DNA of 48,767 bases from an uncultured Sphingomonadales bacterium (GTDB lineage: Bacteria > Pseudomonadota > Alphaproteobacteria > Sphingomonadales > Sphingomonadaceae): the NCBI GenBank assembly GCA_903834285.1, contig CAILIO010000013.1, positions 1-48,767 on the forward strand, given 5' to 3'. Of the stretch, positions 33,434 to 40,651 are shown piece after piece. The notes beneath the pieces were generated by a model. It had not been told where the DNA came from, searched no databases, and saw nothing but the letters and a program-made list of their open reading frames with translations. The translations under genes were made by a program, and so were the position numbers. Position 1 is the first letter of the stretch; each line of letters begins with the position of its first letter.

Positions 33434-34192
33434 TCAGTGCGCCGTTTGGCCGCCATCGATGGCGATGGTCGCGCCATTGATGAAGCTGGCAGCATCAGAG
33501 CACAGGTGCAGCACGGTGCCCGCGATTTCCTCCGGCTGCGCCGCGCGGCCGCTGATGTTGCCGGCGAAGAAGGCGGCGCGGAAGTTCGGATCGTCCGCCC
33601 AGTGCTGGGTCATCGGGGTGACGACAAAGCCGGGAGCAATCGCATTCACACGGATGTTCTTCTGCGCATACTCCACCGCCGCCGCTTTGGTGAGGCCGGA
33701 TACGGCGTGCTTCATGGCGCAGTAGACGCTCATGTTCGGATCCGCGATCAACGCGCCGACGGATGCGGTGTTGACGATGGCGCCGCCGCCGACCTTGAGG
33801 AAGTGGCGGATTTCCGACTGCATCGCGAAGAACACGCCCTTGAAATCAACGTCGATCGCGAGGTTCATTTCCTCCGGCGTCACTTCGTGGATCGGGCGCT
33901 GCGGGGGGAGGACGCCGGCGTTGTTGAAGGCCGCGTCCATGCGGCCGTAGCGCGTGATGCAGGCCGCAACGAGTGCGTCCATCGCCGCCGGGTCGGTCAC
34001 GTTGGCGTGTTGAAACGACGCCTCGCCGCCTGCCTGCTTGATGATCGCCACGGTTTCCTCGGCGCGCTCATCGATATCGCCGATGATAACCTTGGCGCCC
34101 GCACCCGCAAAGGCGACGCAGGCCGCGCGGCCAATGCCGGTCGCGCCGCCGGTGACGAGGACAGCCTTGTCGGCGAAAGTCATTCGGTCCAT
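33434..34192 (-). CDS. Short-chain dehydrogenase/reductase
   Basis: 252 residues, standard classical SDR size. Cofactor loop GGATGIG at 15-21, IIGDID after beta-2 (Asp, NAD type), NNAG at 90-93, catalytic S144, Y157 and K161 (YCAMK), and the usual C-terminal NGATIAIDGGQTAH. The ATG at 34192 has GGGGGAG 8 bases upstream. Its first 13 bases overlap the end of the MBL-fold gene. Sequence resembles glucose/3-oxoacyl reductase-like SDRs often found in sphingomonad catabolic clusters. Confidence 0.9.
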   Translation of the reverse strand: MDRMTFADKAVLVTGGATGIGRAACVAFAGAGAKVIIGDIDERAEETVAIIKQAGGEASFQHANVTDPAAMDALVAACITRYGRMDAAFNNAGVLPPQRPIHEVTPEEMNLAIDVDFKGVFFAMQSEIRHFLKVGGGAIVNTASVGALIADPNMSVYCAMKHAVSGLTKAAAVEYAQKNIRVNAIAPGFVVTPMTQHWADDPNFRAAFFAGNISGRAAQPEEIAGTVLHLCSDAASFINGATIAIDGGQTAH

Positions 34193-35064
34193 GCAGCCTG
34201 CTCCCCCTTGGCGACGCGCGAGGAATTGCCGAGCAGGAAATCGCCCAGCACGTCTACGGCGTCCGGAAATGCCTTCTTCACCCGCGCGCTGAGATCAGCG
34301 CTGTCCTTCGAAGCGGCAACGAGCCCCGGCCACGCAGCAATGTATCGGCGCGTAAACTCGAGGCCCGAGGCATCGTTGGGCGTGCCGGGTTTGTCGTGGC
34401 CGGCAACGACGATTTCGGGCTTGAGCGCGATGAAGCTGTCGTTCGCTTTGCCCCAGGCGGCGATGGCGGCGGCATCGTGCTCGCCCATCCACAGGAACAT
34501 CTGGTTATAGACGAGATCGCCGGGGAAGAGCGCTTTGATCGAAGGCGCCCAAAGCGCAGTGGCGTGGACATGATCGCCCTGGACTGGCCCGAGCACTTTG
34601 AGCTCCTTGCCTTCGAGCATGATCGTGTCGCCCTCCAGCGGCGCAGGTGCTGTCGGATGGCGCGGCGAATTGACGCCGAGGACCGGGTACCAGCGCTTCA
34701 CCTTGAAAGGGAGCGAGCGCCAGATATCGGCACTGACCACCGGGTGCGCGACGATCTTCGCATCAGGAAAGGCATCCTGCAGCACTTCCATCGCGAAGAA
34801 GTGATCGGGGTGATCGTGGGTGATAAAGATCGTGGTGAGGTGCTTGCCGCTATCGAGCACCATCGCGACGACGCGATAGGCATCGGCGCGGGTGAAGGGA
34901 GCGTCGACGAGGACCGCGTCTTTCTCGCCCTTGATCAGCGCGATATTGGCGTAGAGCGAACCGGCACTGGTGCGCAGGGTTTCGACGGTGAGAGGCTTTT
35001 CCTGCGCGTGCGCGGTGGAGGACAGCAGCACGGCGGCGAGCGCAAGGAGGATTTTTCGCAGCAT
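34180..35064 (-). CDS. Secreted MBL-fold metallo-hydrolase
   Basis: 294 residues with a signal peptide (LRKILLALAAVLLSSTAHAQ). The metal site HDHPDH at 83-88 (THDHPDHF) is intact; further ligands are probably the His in AHPVV, Asp in FPGDLVYNQ and His in VVAGHDKPG. The fold groups with periplasmic hydrolases of unclear substrate (quinoprotein relay SoxH-like or lactonase-like). The ATG at 35064 shares a base with the stop of the FAD subunit gene (TGATG), so it is translationally coupled to the flavocytochrome. A hydrolytic step in the periplasm is likely, substrate unknown. Confidence 0.85.
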   Translation of the reverse strand: MLRKILLALAAVLLSSTAHAQEKPLTVETLRTSAGSLYANIALIKGEKDAVLVDAPFTRADAYRVVAMVLDSGKHLTTIFITHDHPDHFFAMEVLQDAFPDAKIVAHPVVSADIWRSLPFKVKRWYPVLGVNSPRHPTAPAPLEGDTIMLEGKELKVLGPVQGDHVHATALWAPSIKALFPGDLVYNQMFLWMGEHDAAAIAAWGKANDSFIALKPEIVVAGHDKPGTPNDASGLEFTRRYIAAWPGLVAASKDSADLSARVKKAFPDAVDVLGDFLLGNSSRVAKGEQAAWTE

Positions 35065-36683
35065 CACAGAATCCCCGATTTGCCAGGCGCGAGGATGTGG
35101 TTGGGATCGAGCGCGTCCTTGAGCTTGGCGTTGAACGCCCGGTTCACGGTCCCGAATTGCTGCGCAACAAGGTCCATTGCGTGAACGCCGGTGCGGTAAC
35201 TCGCCCAGCCCCGCTCGCCGAAGCCGGTGACGAGTTCGCGGTAGCAATCATCCGCGCGCTTTTCTTCGACCGCGTCCGACTTGTCGTAGAGAAGCGCGAT
35301 GATGTGGTGCAGTTCGCGGCTTCCGATGGCGAAAGCGGCGGTGTAGTCAAAGCCATATTTGCCGAGGATCTGTTTGGCGAGTGCGACTTGTCCCTGCGTC
35401 TCGCTGCCCTTTGCGGGCGCAACGGGCGCGAACCAGGCGAGGCCACCGCCATTGCCGCGCCAGCGCGCGAGGCCGATCTCGTCCAGATTGAGGCCGCCTT
35501 GCATCAGCGTGGCGTGGTGGTGGAACCACGGGTTGTCGCCAACTTCCTCCTGCGTCAGCACTTCGCCATCAATGGCGGCAAAGGCGGCGCGGATGATCTT
35601 CTCGCTCTCCGCGATCATCCCTTCCGTGCCATAGAGCGCGATATAGGTGTTCCACATGCCGAGATTGTTCGCCTGCGCAGCTCTGGCCACGGCTTCGTCG
35701 GTGATCGGCCCAGCACCGTCCCACACCTCGCCGCGACGCTTGAACATGGCAAGCTGGTAGGCAGCGCCCATCATCAGTACGACGTTGGGCACGATATTGG
35801 CGATCCGCAGCGGACGCATCGCCTCGACGATGCGGGCCACGTCCTCCATCTTCTTGTGGCGGATGACGAAGGGCTTGTAGACCGGCGGCGCAGGCATGAG
35901 CCACATGCCCATCTTGGTCACGATCCCGAAGTTCGACTGGGTGAACAAGCCGTCGAGATAGGGCCCATAGCCCCATTTGAAGGCCTGCCACGCGGACAGG
36001 TTCTTGGTCGATCCCATGCCGGTGCGCAGGATCTCGCCATCCGCGAGGACAACTTCCATGCCGCACTGGACCATGAAGTGTTCGCCATAGGGCGTATAAC
36101 CGACGCCGCGATCGAGCGTGTTGCCGACCGGGCTGGCAATCGGGCCCACGGTGGGCACGTCGATCCACAGCGGCAGGTTGTTCTCGACCAGATAGTCCTT
36201 GAGCTGGCGATAGGTGACGCCCGGCTCGACCAGCGCGGTGCACAGCTCGGGATCGACCGAGATAATCCGGTTCATGCGCTTCAAATCGAGGATCATCTGC
36301 CCGGGGGTAGCGGTAGTCGTCTGGCCATAGCCCATGTTCTTTCCGGTCGAGACCGGCCAGATCGGCTGGCGGAACTGGTTGGCGATCTTAACGATCGCTT
36401 GCACCTGCTCGACAGTCTCGGGGCAGACCGCGCCGACGGGGACGTGCTTGCCATAAGGGTCGGGCGTGTAGGACTTCTTCCACGGCGCGACGGCATCGGG
36501 ATCGGCGAAGATCCATTCATCGCCGACAACCGTGCGCATGGCGGCGACGGCGCCCTTGAAATCGGCCTTCTTTACGCCGGGGGCCAGCACCGCCTTGGCC
36601 TTGGCGCCAGTGCCAAGGCCTACGGCGGCGGCACCGGCCACGCCGGCGCCGAGGAGGCTGCGGCGGTCGATCTGGGCGGTCAT
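35064..36683 (-). CDS. FAD-linked oxidoreductase, 4-cresol dehydrogenase/VAO family flavoprotein subunit
   Basis: 539 residues from ATG 36683, which overlaps the cytochrome c stop (ATGA). A twin-arginine leader (QIDRRSLLGAGVAGAAAVG) implies folded export to the periplasm with FAD bound. The VAO/PCMH FAD domain spans about 75-260 (PWKKSYTPDPY, VSTGKNMGYG, LEPGVTY-like VEPGVTYRQL, GNTLDRGVGYTPYGEHF) and the cap domain follows. Pairing with a small cytochrome c is the layout of p-cresol methylhydroxylase, 4-ethylphenol methylenehydroxylase, eugenol hydroxylase and pinoresinol hydroxylase, which oxidise a para-alkyl phenol at the benzylic carbon through a quinone methide. Which of these substrates applies is not readable. 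Confidence 0.88.
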   Translation of the reverse strand: MTAQIDRRSLLGAGVAGAAAVGLGTGAKAKAVLAPGVKKADFKGAVAAMRTVVGDEWIFADPDAVAPWKKSYTPDPYGKHVPVGAVCPETVEQVQAIVKIANQFRQPIWPVSTGKNMGYGQTTTATPGQMILDLKRMNRIISVDPELCTALVEPGVTYRQLKDYLVENNLPLWIDVPTVGPIASPVGNTLDRGVGYTPYGEHFMVQCGMEVVLADGEILRTGMGSTKNLSAWQAFKWGYGPYLDGLFTQSNFGIVTKMGMWLMPAPPVYKPFVIRHKKMEDVARIVEAMRPLRIANIVPNVVLMMGAAYQLAMFKRRGEVWDGAGPITDEAVARAAQANNLGMWNTYIALYGTEGMIAESEKIIRAAFAAIDGEVLTQEEVGDNPWFHHHATLMQGGLNLDEIGLARWRGNGGGLAWFAPVAPAKGSETQGQVALAKQILGKYGFDYTAAFAIGSRELHHIIALLYDKSDAVEEKRADDCYRELVTGFGERGWASYRTGVHAMDLVAQQFGTVNRAFNAKLKDALDPNHILAPGKSGIL

Positions 36684-36997
36684 TGGCCGTGCTCCTTGGG
36701 GTCTGCTGCGCTGGTCTGGATCCACGCGGCAAGCGCCTTGAGTTCAGCAGGCGTGATTTCGGTGGGGCGGAAGGCGGGCATCGCGTTCTGGCCATGACGG
36801 ACCTGGTATTCGACCGCCTCGGCGGGAAGCCCCCGCCCGCGGATCACCGGACCGACGTTCCTGCCGTGGCAATAGCCGCACACCGCTGAATAGACCTGCT
36901 CGGGGCTGCGCTGCGCCTGAACTTCGCCAAGCCTCTGCGCGGCTTGCGCGGTACCCGCAAGCATAAGCCCCGCGAAGAGAAGCGCCGCGCGCTTCAC
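36680..36997 (-). CDS. Small c-type cytochrome, probable electron acceptor subunit of the flavocytochrome
   Basis: 105 residues with a signal peptide (MKRAALLFAGLMLAGTAQAA). One haem site CGYCH at 40-44 and an axial Met at about 73 (QNAMPAFRP). Mature size (~85 residues) fits the cytochrome subunit of p-cresol methylhydroxylase (PchC type). The stop overlaps the FAD subunit start and the start overlaps the upstream SDR stop, both by 4 bp, so the three genes are coupled. Confidence 0.9.
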   Translation of the reverse strand: MKRAALLFAGLMLAGTAQAAQRLGEVQAQRSPEQVYSAVCGYCHGRNVGPVIRGRGLPAEAVEYQVRHGQNAMPAFRPTEITPAELKALAAWIQTSAADPKEHGQ

Positions 36998-37833
36998 TGG
37001 AATTTCCCCAGCATCATGCCTCCGTCGATCACGACATGGCTTCCGGTCATGTAATCAGAAGCATCGGACGCCAGCAGCAGCGCAAGCGGCTTGAGTTGCT
37101 CGGTTTCGGCCACGGCGCCCAAGGGGACAATCGCATCCCAGGCCTTGCGCGCCACGGGGTCTTTCTTGAGCCAGCCCCCTCCGATATTGGTGACAAACGG
37201 GCCCGGCGCGATGGCGTTGATACGGATACGGAAATCTGCCAGCTCGAGGCCGAGCGCGCGGACCATGTGCAGGACCCCCGCCTTGGCCGGCATATAAGGC
37301 AGGCCGACGATGGGTTCGGTAACAAGGCCCGCGTTCGAGGCGGTACAGATGATCGAACCGCCGCTGCGACCATTGGCACGGCCAGGCTGCTTCATGATCC
37401 TGACTGCGTTGCTGACTGTGTAGAACACCCCGGTAAGGTTCACCGCAATCGACTTGTCCCAGCGGGTGTGGTCGTAAGTATCGACCTGCCCTTCCGGGTT
37501 GCGATGCCCGGCGGGGTTCCAGAAACCGGCGCCGGCATCGATTCCGGCATTGGCAAACGCGATGTCGAGCCCGCCATACGCCTTGGCGTGGGCGTCGAAA
37601 GCCGCGGTGACGGCATCGAAATCGGAGACATCAAGCTGATCGGCGCGGGCCTCGTAGCCAGCCTCGCGCAAGCGAGCAGCTTCGCGTTCTGCGCCTTCGC
37701 CGTCGATATCGGTGAGCGAGACCGCAGCCCCCGCCTCAGCCATGGCTTCGGCATAGGCGAGGCCGATGCCCGAGGCCGCGCCGGTGACGAGCGCACTTCG
37801 GCCCTTGATGTCAAAGCGGTCCAGAATTGCCAT
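36994..37833 (-). CDS. Short-chain dehydrogenase/reductase
   Basis: 279 residues. Cofactor loop TGAASGIG at 17-24, LTDIDG after beta-2 (NAD type), ANAG at 94-97, catalytic S166, Y180 and K184 (YMPAK), and VVIDGGMMLGKFQ at the C terminus. A ~25-residue insertion (GFWNPAGHRNPEGQVDTYDHTRW) after the NAG motif is unlike the other two SDRs and probably shapes the substrate pocket. GGAGAGG precedes the ATG. Position directly before the flavocytochrome suggests it oxidises the alcohol that enzyme makes; this is inferred. Confidence 0.9.
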   Translation of the reverse strand: MAILDRFDIKGRSALVTGAASGIGLAYAEAMAEAGAAVSLTDIDGEGAEREAARLREAGYEARADQLDVSDFDAVTAAFDAHAKAYGGLDIAFANAGIDAGAGFWNPAGHRNPEGQVDTYDHTRWDKSIAVNLTGVFYTVSNAVRIMKQPGRANGRSGGSIICTASNAGLVTEPIVGLPYMPAKAGVLHMVRALGLELADFRIRINAIAPGPFVTNIGGGWLKKDPVARKAWDAIVPLGAVAETEQLKPLALLLASDASDYMTGSHVVIDGGMMLGKFQ

Positions 37834-37863
37834 TTGTGTTTATCCTCTCCTTCCGCCGCAGCC

Positions 37864-38934
37864 CTATTCGGCCGCTTGCGGTTGCCGTTCTCGTTCGATC
37901 AGGCGCTGCAGCATGCGGCGCGCGCGCACGCCGCCGCCGTCGCCATTCAGGATGACCGGGCGCAGGTCCCAGAAATCGGCGCCGCGCATGAGGCGGTGGC
38001 TATCGCGGATGAGCGGCATGTCTTCCTGCTCGAACGCAAACTCGAGCGCGGCACGCATGCCGGCGGTGAACTCGGCGTCGCCCAGCGCGAAATCGCGCGC
38101 GGTTGCCCAGAAGTAATGCGTAGTGTCGGGCGTCTCGGGCGTGAAGGCGTGGATCGAGGGGAGCAGCGTACACTCGTCTCGCGGCGTGCCTGGCGGTCCG
38201 GCGCGGAAATCGAAATAAAGTACGGCGGGGGCATGCCAGACGACCCAGCCATAGAAATCCTGCTTCTCGCCGATCCGCACGAGCATCCCCCCGATGCCTT
38301 CGGAGAGATAATCGTCGAGGCGGATGTATTCCGAATGGACCGTCTCGCCATCCTGCCAGAACTTGCGGTCTCCCTCGGTAAAGGCAGCGGCTACGAGCGC
38401 CGGATGGACGAAGTTGGCGTGGCTGAGATCGAGGATATTGTCGCTGTAGAGCTCGTAGTGTCCCTCTGCGACGGTCGCGCCGCGCACCGCTTCCCAGCGG
38501 GGATCGGAGAGCCAGCTGAAGTCCGGGATCAGCGCAGGGTCCGCCTGCTCGGCATCGCCCATCCATATCCAAAGCAGCGCGTGACGTTCGACGAGCGGAT
38601 AGACCTGCAACCGGTTTTCCGGCAGCTGGCCGCCGGGGTGCGGATTGTGGACACAGGCGCCCGAGCCGTCGAAACGGAGCCCATGGTAGGGGCACGCCAG
38701 CGCGCCCTCCACCACTTTGCCCTGCCCCAGCGGCGCCCAGCGGTGCGGGCAGCGACCGCTGACGGCGTTGGCTTTGCCTTCCGCGTCGCGGAACAGCGCG
38801 ACGGGTTCTTCAAGGAAGACGCGTTGCTGCGGGGTCTCGCCGAGGTCCGCGGCCCAGCCTGCGACATACCAGCAATTGCGCAGATAAGTGCCCACCGGCA
38901 CTGGACCTAGCTTGGGTACACCGTCAGCGCGCAT
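37864..38934 (-). CDS. Rieske-type aromatic ring-hydroxylating/O-demethylating oxygenase subunit
   Basis: 356 residues from ATG 38934 (GAAGGAG 8 bases upstream). The Rieske [2Fe-2S] site is C62-x-H64 (RCPHRWAPLG) and C81-x2-H84 (CPYHGLRF). The mononuclear iron site in NILDLSHANFVHPAL has H172 and H177 and the bridging Asp169, as in vanillate demethylase (NLMDLTHETYVH). Size and layout match the VanA-type, single-subunit oxygenase group that takes electrons from a separate reductase; no such reductase is in the window. O-demethylation or hydroxylation of an aromatic compound is the likely reaction. Confidence 0.9.
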   Translation of the reverse strand: MRADGVPKLGPVPVGTYLRNCWYVAGWAADLGETPQQRVFLEEPVALFRDAEGKANAVSGRCPHRWAPLGQGKVVEGALACPYHGLRFDGSGACVHNPHPGGQLPENRLQVYPLVERHALLWIWMGDAEQADPALIPDFSWLSDPRWEAVRGATVAEGHYELYSDNILDLSHANFVHPALVAAAFTEGDRKFWQDGETVHSEYIRLDDYLSEGIGGMLVRIGEKQDFYGWVVWHAPAVLYFDFRAGPPGTPRDECTLLPSIHAFTPETPDTTHYFWATARDFALGDAEFTAGMRAALEFAFEQEDMPLIRDSHRLMRGADFWDLRPVILNGDGGGVRARRMLQRLIERERQPQAAE

Positions 38935-38947
38935 GCCAGCTGCTCCT

Positions 38948-39481
38948 TCAAAGATAGAGCTGCTTGTTGATCGGGATGTTGTGTTCCCGGCAGTAGGTCT
39001 CGTAGTGATTGATGAACCACCACACATCGAGCGTTTCGACGTGATTGCCGTGCTCATCGAAGAACTCGTTGGCGCCCTGCATGTGGAACAGCGCCTTCAT
39101 GCCGTTCGGATCATCGGTCACAAGTGTGTGCGCGGTGCCCGGGGTCTCGGTAATGAACTCGCCCGCCTTGCACACCCAGGGATATTCCAGATAGCGAAAC
39201 GAACCTTCGAGCCCGATCGCCCAGACGCGGCCGCGGTGCTTGTGCGTGCCAATCACCCCCGGACCCTTGATCCAGAGGATGTTGACGTAAACGTTGTCAC
39301 GCACGTCAAACGCAAGGTGGCGGATCGCCGCGTTGTCGCCGAAAGGCACCCACGGGCTCTCTGCCTCGGTCGCTCCGACATAAGTGCCCTCGACGCCCTT
39401 GGCCTTGATCAAATCGCCATAAAGCTCAGGCACATCGACGATCTTGTATGCGCCCGACGGGGGGGCGGTCATGGTGGCCAT
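38948..39481 (-). CDS. Cupin dioxygenase-like protein, DHAP dioxygenase/ChrR family (copy 1)
   Basis: 177 residues. Double-stranded beta-helix with a 3-His-1-Glu metal set: H80 and H82 (GTHKHRG), E99 (RYLEYPW) and H118 (GTAHTLV). It resembles 2,4'-dihydroxyacetophenone dioxygenase, which cleaves the side-chain C-C bond of an alpha-hydroxy aryl ketone to an aryl acid and formate. The C-terminal WWFINHYETYCREHNIPIN is shared with copy 2. The start at 39481 has AAAGG upstream; it follows copy 2 by 14 bp. The reaction is inferred by similarity. Confidence 0.8.
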   Translation of the reverse strand: MATMTAPPSGAYKIVDVPELYGDLIKAKGVEGTYVGATEAESPWVPFGDNAAIRHLAFDVRDNVYVNILWIKGPGVIGTHKHRGRVWAIGLEGSFRYLEYPWVCKAGEFITETPGTAHTLVTDDPNGMKALFHMQGANEFFDEHGNHVETLDVWWFINHYETYCREHNIPINKQLYL

Positions 39482-39495
39482 GGTTGTCGCGCCTT

Positions 39496-40032
39496 TTAGA
39501 GGTAAAGCTTGGGGTTGATAGGAATGCCGTTTTCCCGGCAATAGGTCTCATAGTGGTTGATGAACCACCAGACGTCCGAGGTGTCGACGAAGGTGCCGTT
39601 CTCGTCGAAGAAGTCGATTGGGCCCTGCATCCACCCGAACAGCTTCACGCCCTCGGGGTGTTCCGTGACAAGGGTGTGGCTCTCACCGGGAACTTCGAGG
39701 ATCAACCCGCCGGGCGAGGCAACCCAATCATATTCAAGATAGCGTACGCTTCCCTCAAGGCAGACCATCACGATCGTGCCGCGGTGGAGGTGCGTGCCGA
39801 TCGTGCCGGGGCTCTTCACCCAGAGGATGTTCGAGAAGATGCCCTGGCGCACGTCGAAAGCGAGATGCTTGATCGCAGCGTTGTCGCCGAAGGGCACCCA
39901 GGGGCTGTCGACGTCGGTCTGCGCGTCGATGTAGCGGCCGCCGGGGCTCAGCCGGGCGACGAGTTCGCGGTGGGCGAAGCCGACATCGACGATCTCCTTC
40001 TTCGACGAAGGCGGTGCAGTCATGGCATTCAT
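39496..40032 (-). CDS. Cupin dioxygenase-like protein, DHAP dioxygenase/ChrR family (copy 2)
   Basis: 178 residues, closely related to copy 1 over the full length, with metal ligands H81 and H83 (GTHLHRG), E100 (RYLEYDW) and H119 (GESHTLV). It shares SPWVPFGDNAAI and the WWFINHYETYCRENGIPIN tail. AAAAGGAG lies 8 bases before the ATG at 40032. The close pair of copies 1 and 2 suggests tandem duplication; side chains around the pocket differ (IVMVCLEGSV against VWAIGLEGSF), so substrates may differ or the two may form a heteromer. Confidence 0.8.
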   Translation of the reverse strand: MNAMTAPPSSKKEIVDVGFAHRELVARLSPGGRYIDAQTDVDSPWVPFGDNAAIKHLAFDVRQGIFSNILWVKSPGTIGTHLHRGTIVMVCLEGSVRYLEYDWVASPGGLILEVPGESHTLVTEHPEGVKLFGWMQGPIDFFDENGTFVDTSDVWWFINHYETYCRENGIPINPKLYL

Positions 40033-40060
40033 GAGAAGCGCTCCTTTTGGCGGATCCCGA

Positions 40061-40594
40061 TTAACGGATCAGAGTATCGACGTAGTCGGCCCCGATGCCG
40101 ACGCGGTCGTAATGCTCGCGCGCGTTCTTGATGTAGTCAAACACATCGAAGTGCCCGGTGGTGTTGCCATCGTCATCCAGCCACATGAGCGGGCCGGACA
40201 CGACGAAGAACACCTTCATCGGGTCTTCATGTTCGTAGCAGACGAGAGTGTGGCTCTCGCCCGGGGTTTCGTAGACGAAGTCGCCGGCAGTCGCGGTCCA
40301 CTCGTGCTCGAGATAGGCCCACTTGCCGCTGATCGTGTAGGCCCAGATCGGATGCGGGTGATAGTGGCGATTCACCAGGCCCGCCGACTTAGACATGAGC
40401 ACATCGGCCCACATGTTCTTCGAGGGGCTGATCCAGACGGGCTTGGAGCTCACCGTTTCGCTGATCGGTACCCAATAGCGTTCATCGCCCTCGGCGATCT
40501 TCGAGAGATAGATTTCAGGAAGTCCGCCTTCCCGGAACACTTTCTCGACCGGCTTGATGCCTTTCCAGAATTCGGAATGGGCGGTTTCAGGCAC
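40061..40594 (-). CDS. Cupin dioxygenase-like protein, DHAP dioxygenase family (copy 3, divergent)
   Basis: 177 residues from a GTG start at 40594 (GGAG 7 bases upstream), the same length as copies 1 and 2. Metal ligands are kept: H77, H79 (NRHYHPHP), E96 (AYLEHEW) and H115 (GESHTLV). The rest is distant; a third His (H81) follows the HxH motif, and the tail (NAREHYDRVGIGADYVDTLIR) replaces the WWFINHYETY end. It is the first enzyme gene after the receptor and is separated from it by a hairpin with a T-run. A reading from ATG 40645 would overlap that hairpin and lacks a ribosome site. Confidence 0.78.
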   Translation of the reverse strand: MPETAHSEFWKGIKPVEKVFREGGLPEIYLSKIAEGDERYWVPISETVSSKPVWISPSKNMWADVLMSKSAGLVNRHYHPHPIWAYTISGKWAYLEHEWTATAGDFVYETPGESHTLVCYEHEDPMKVFFVVSGPLMWLDDDGNTTGHFDVFDYIKNAREHYDRVGIGADYVDTLIR

Positions 40595-40614
40595 GTTGCA
40601 TCTCCAGGAAAAAT

Positions 40615-40641
40615 GGGCGGGCGCGAGAGTCGCGCCCGCCC
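40615..40641 (-). terminator. Terminator-like hairpin after the second TonB receptor gene (possible attenuator)
   Basis: GGGCGGGCGCGA and TCGCGCCCGCCC form a perfect 12-bp stem with a 3-base loop, 10 bases after the receptor stop. On the minus strand it is followed by ATTTTT. It meets intrinsic terminator rules, yet cupin copy 3 starts only about 20 bases later on the same strand, so partial read-through is likely. Confidence 0.7.
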
Positions 40642-40651
40642 GCAAGGTGGA

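Noticed and set aside
37036..38910. A 624-codon plus-strand frame opposite the SDR and Rieske genes
   Set aside because: Antisense to genes with complete SDR and Rieske motifs; its composition is typical of a high-GC shadow frame.
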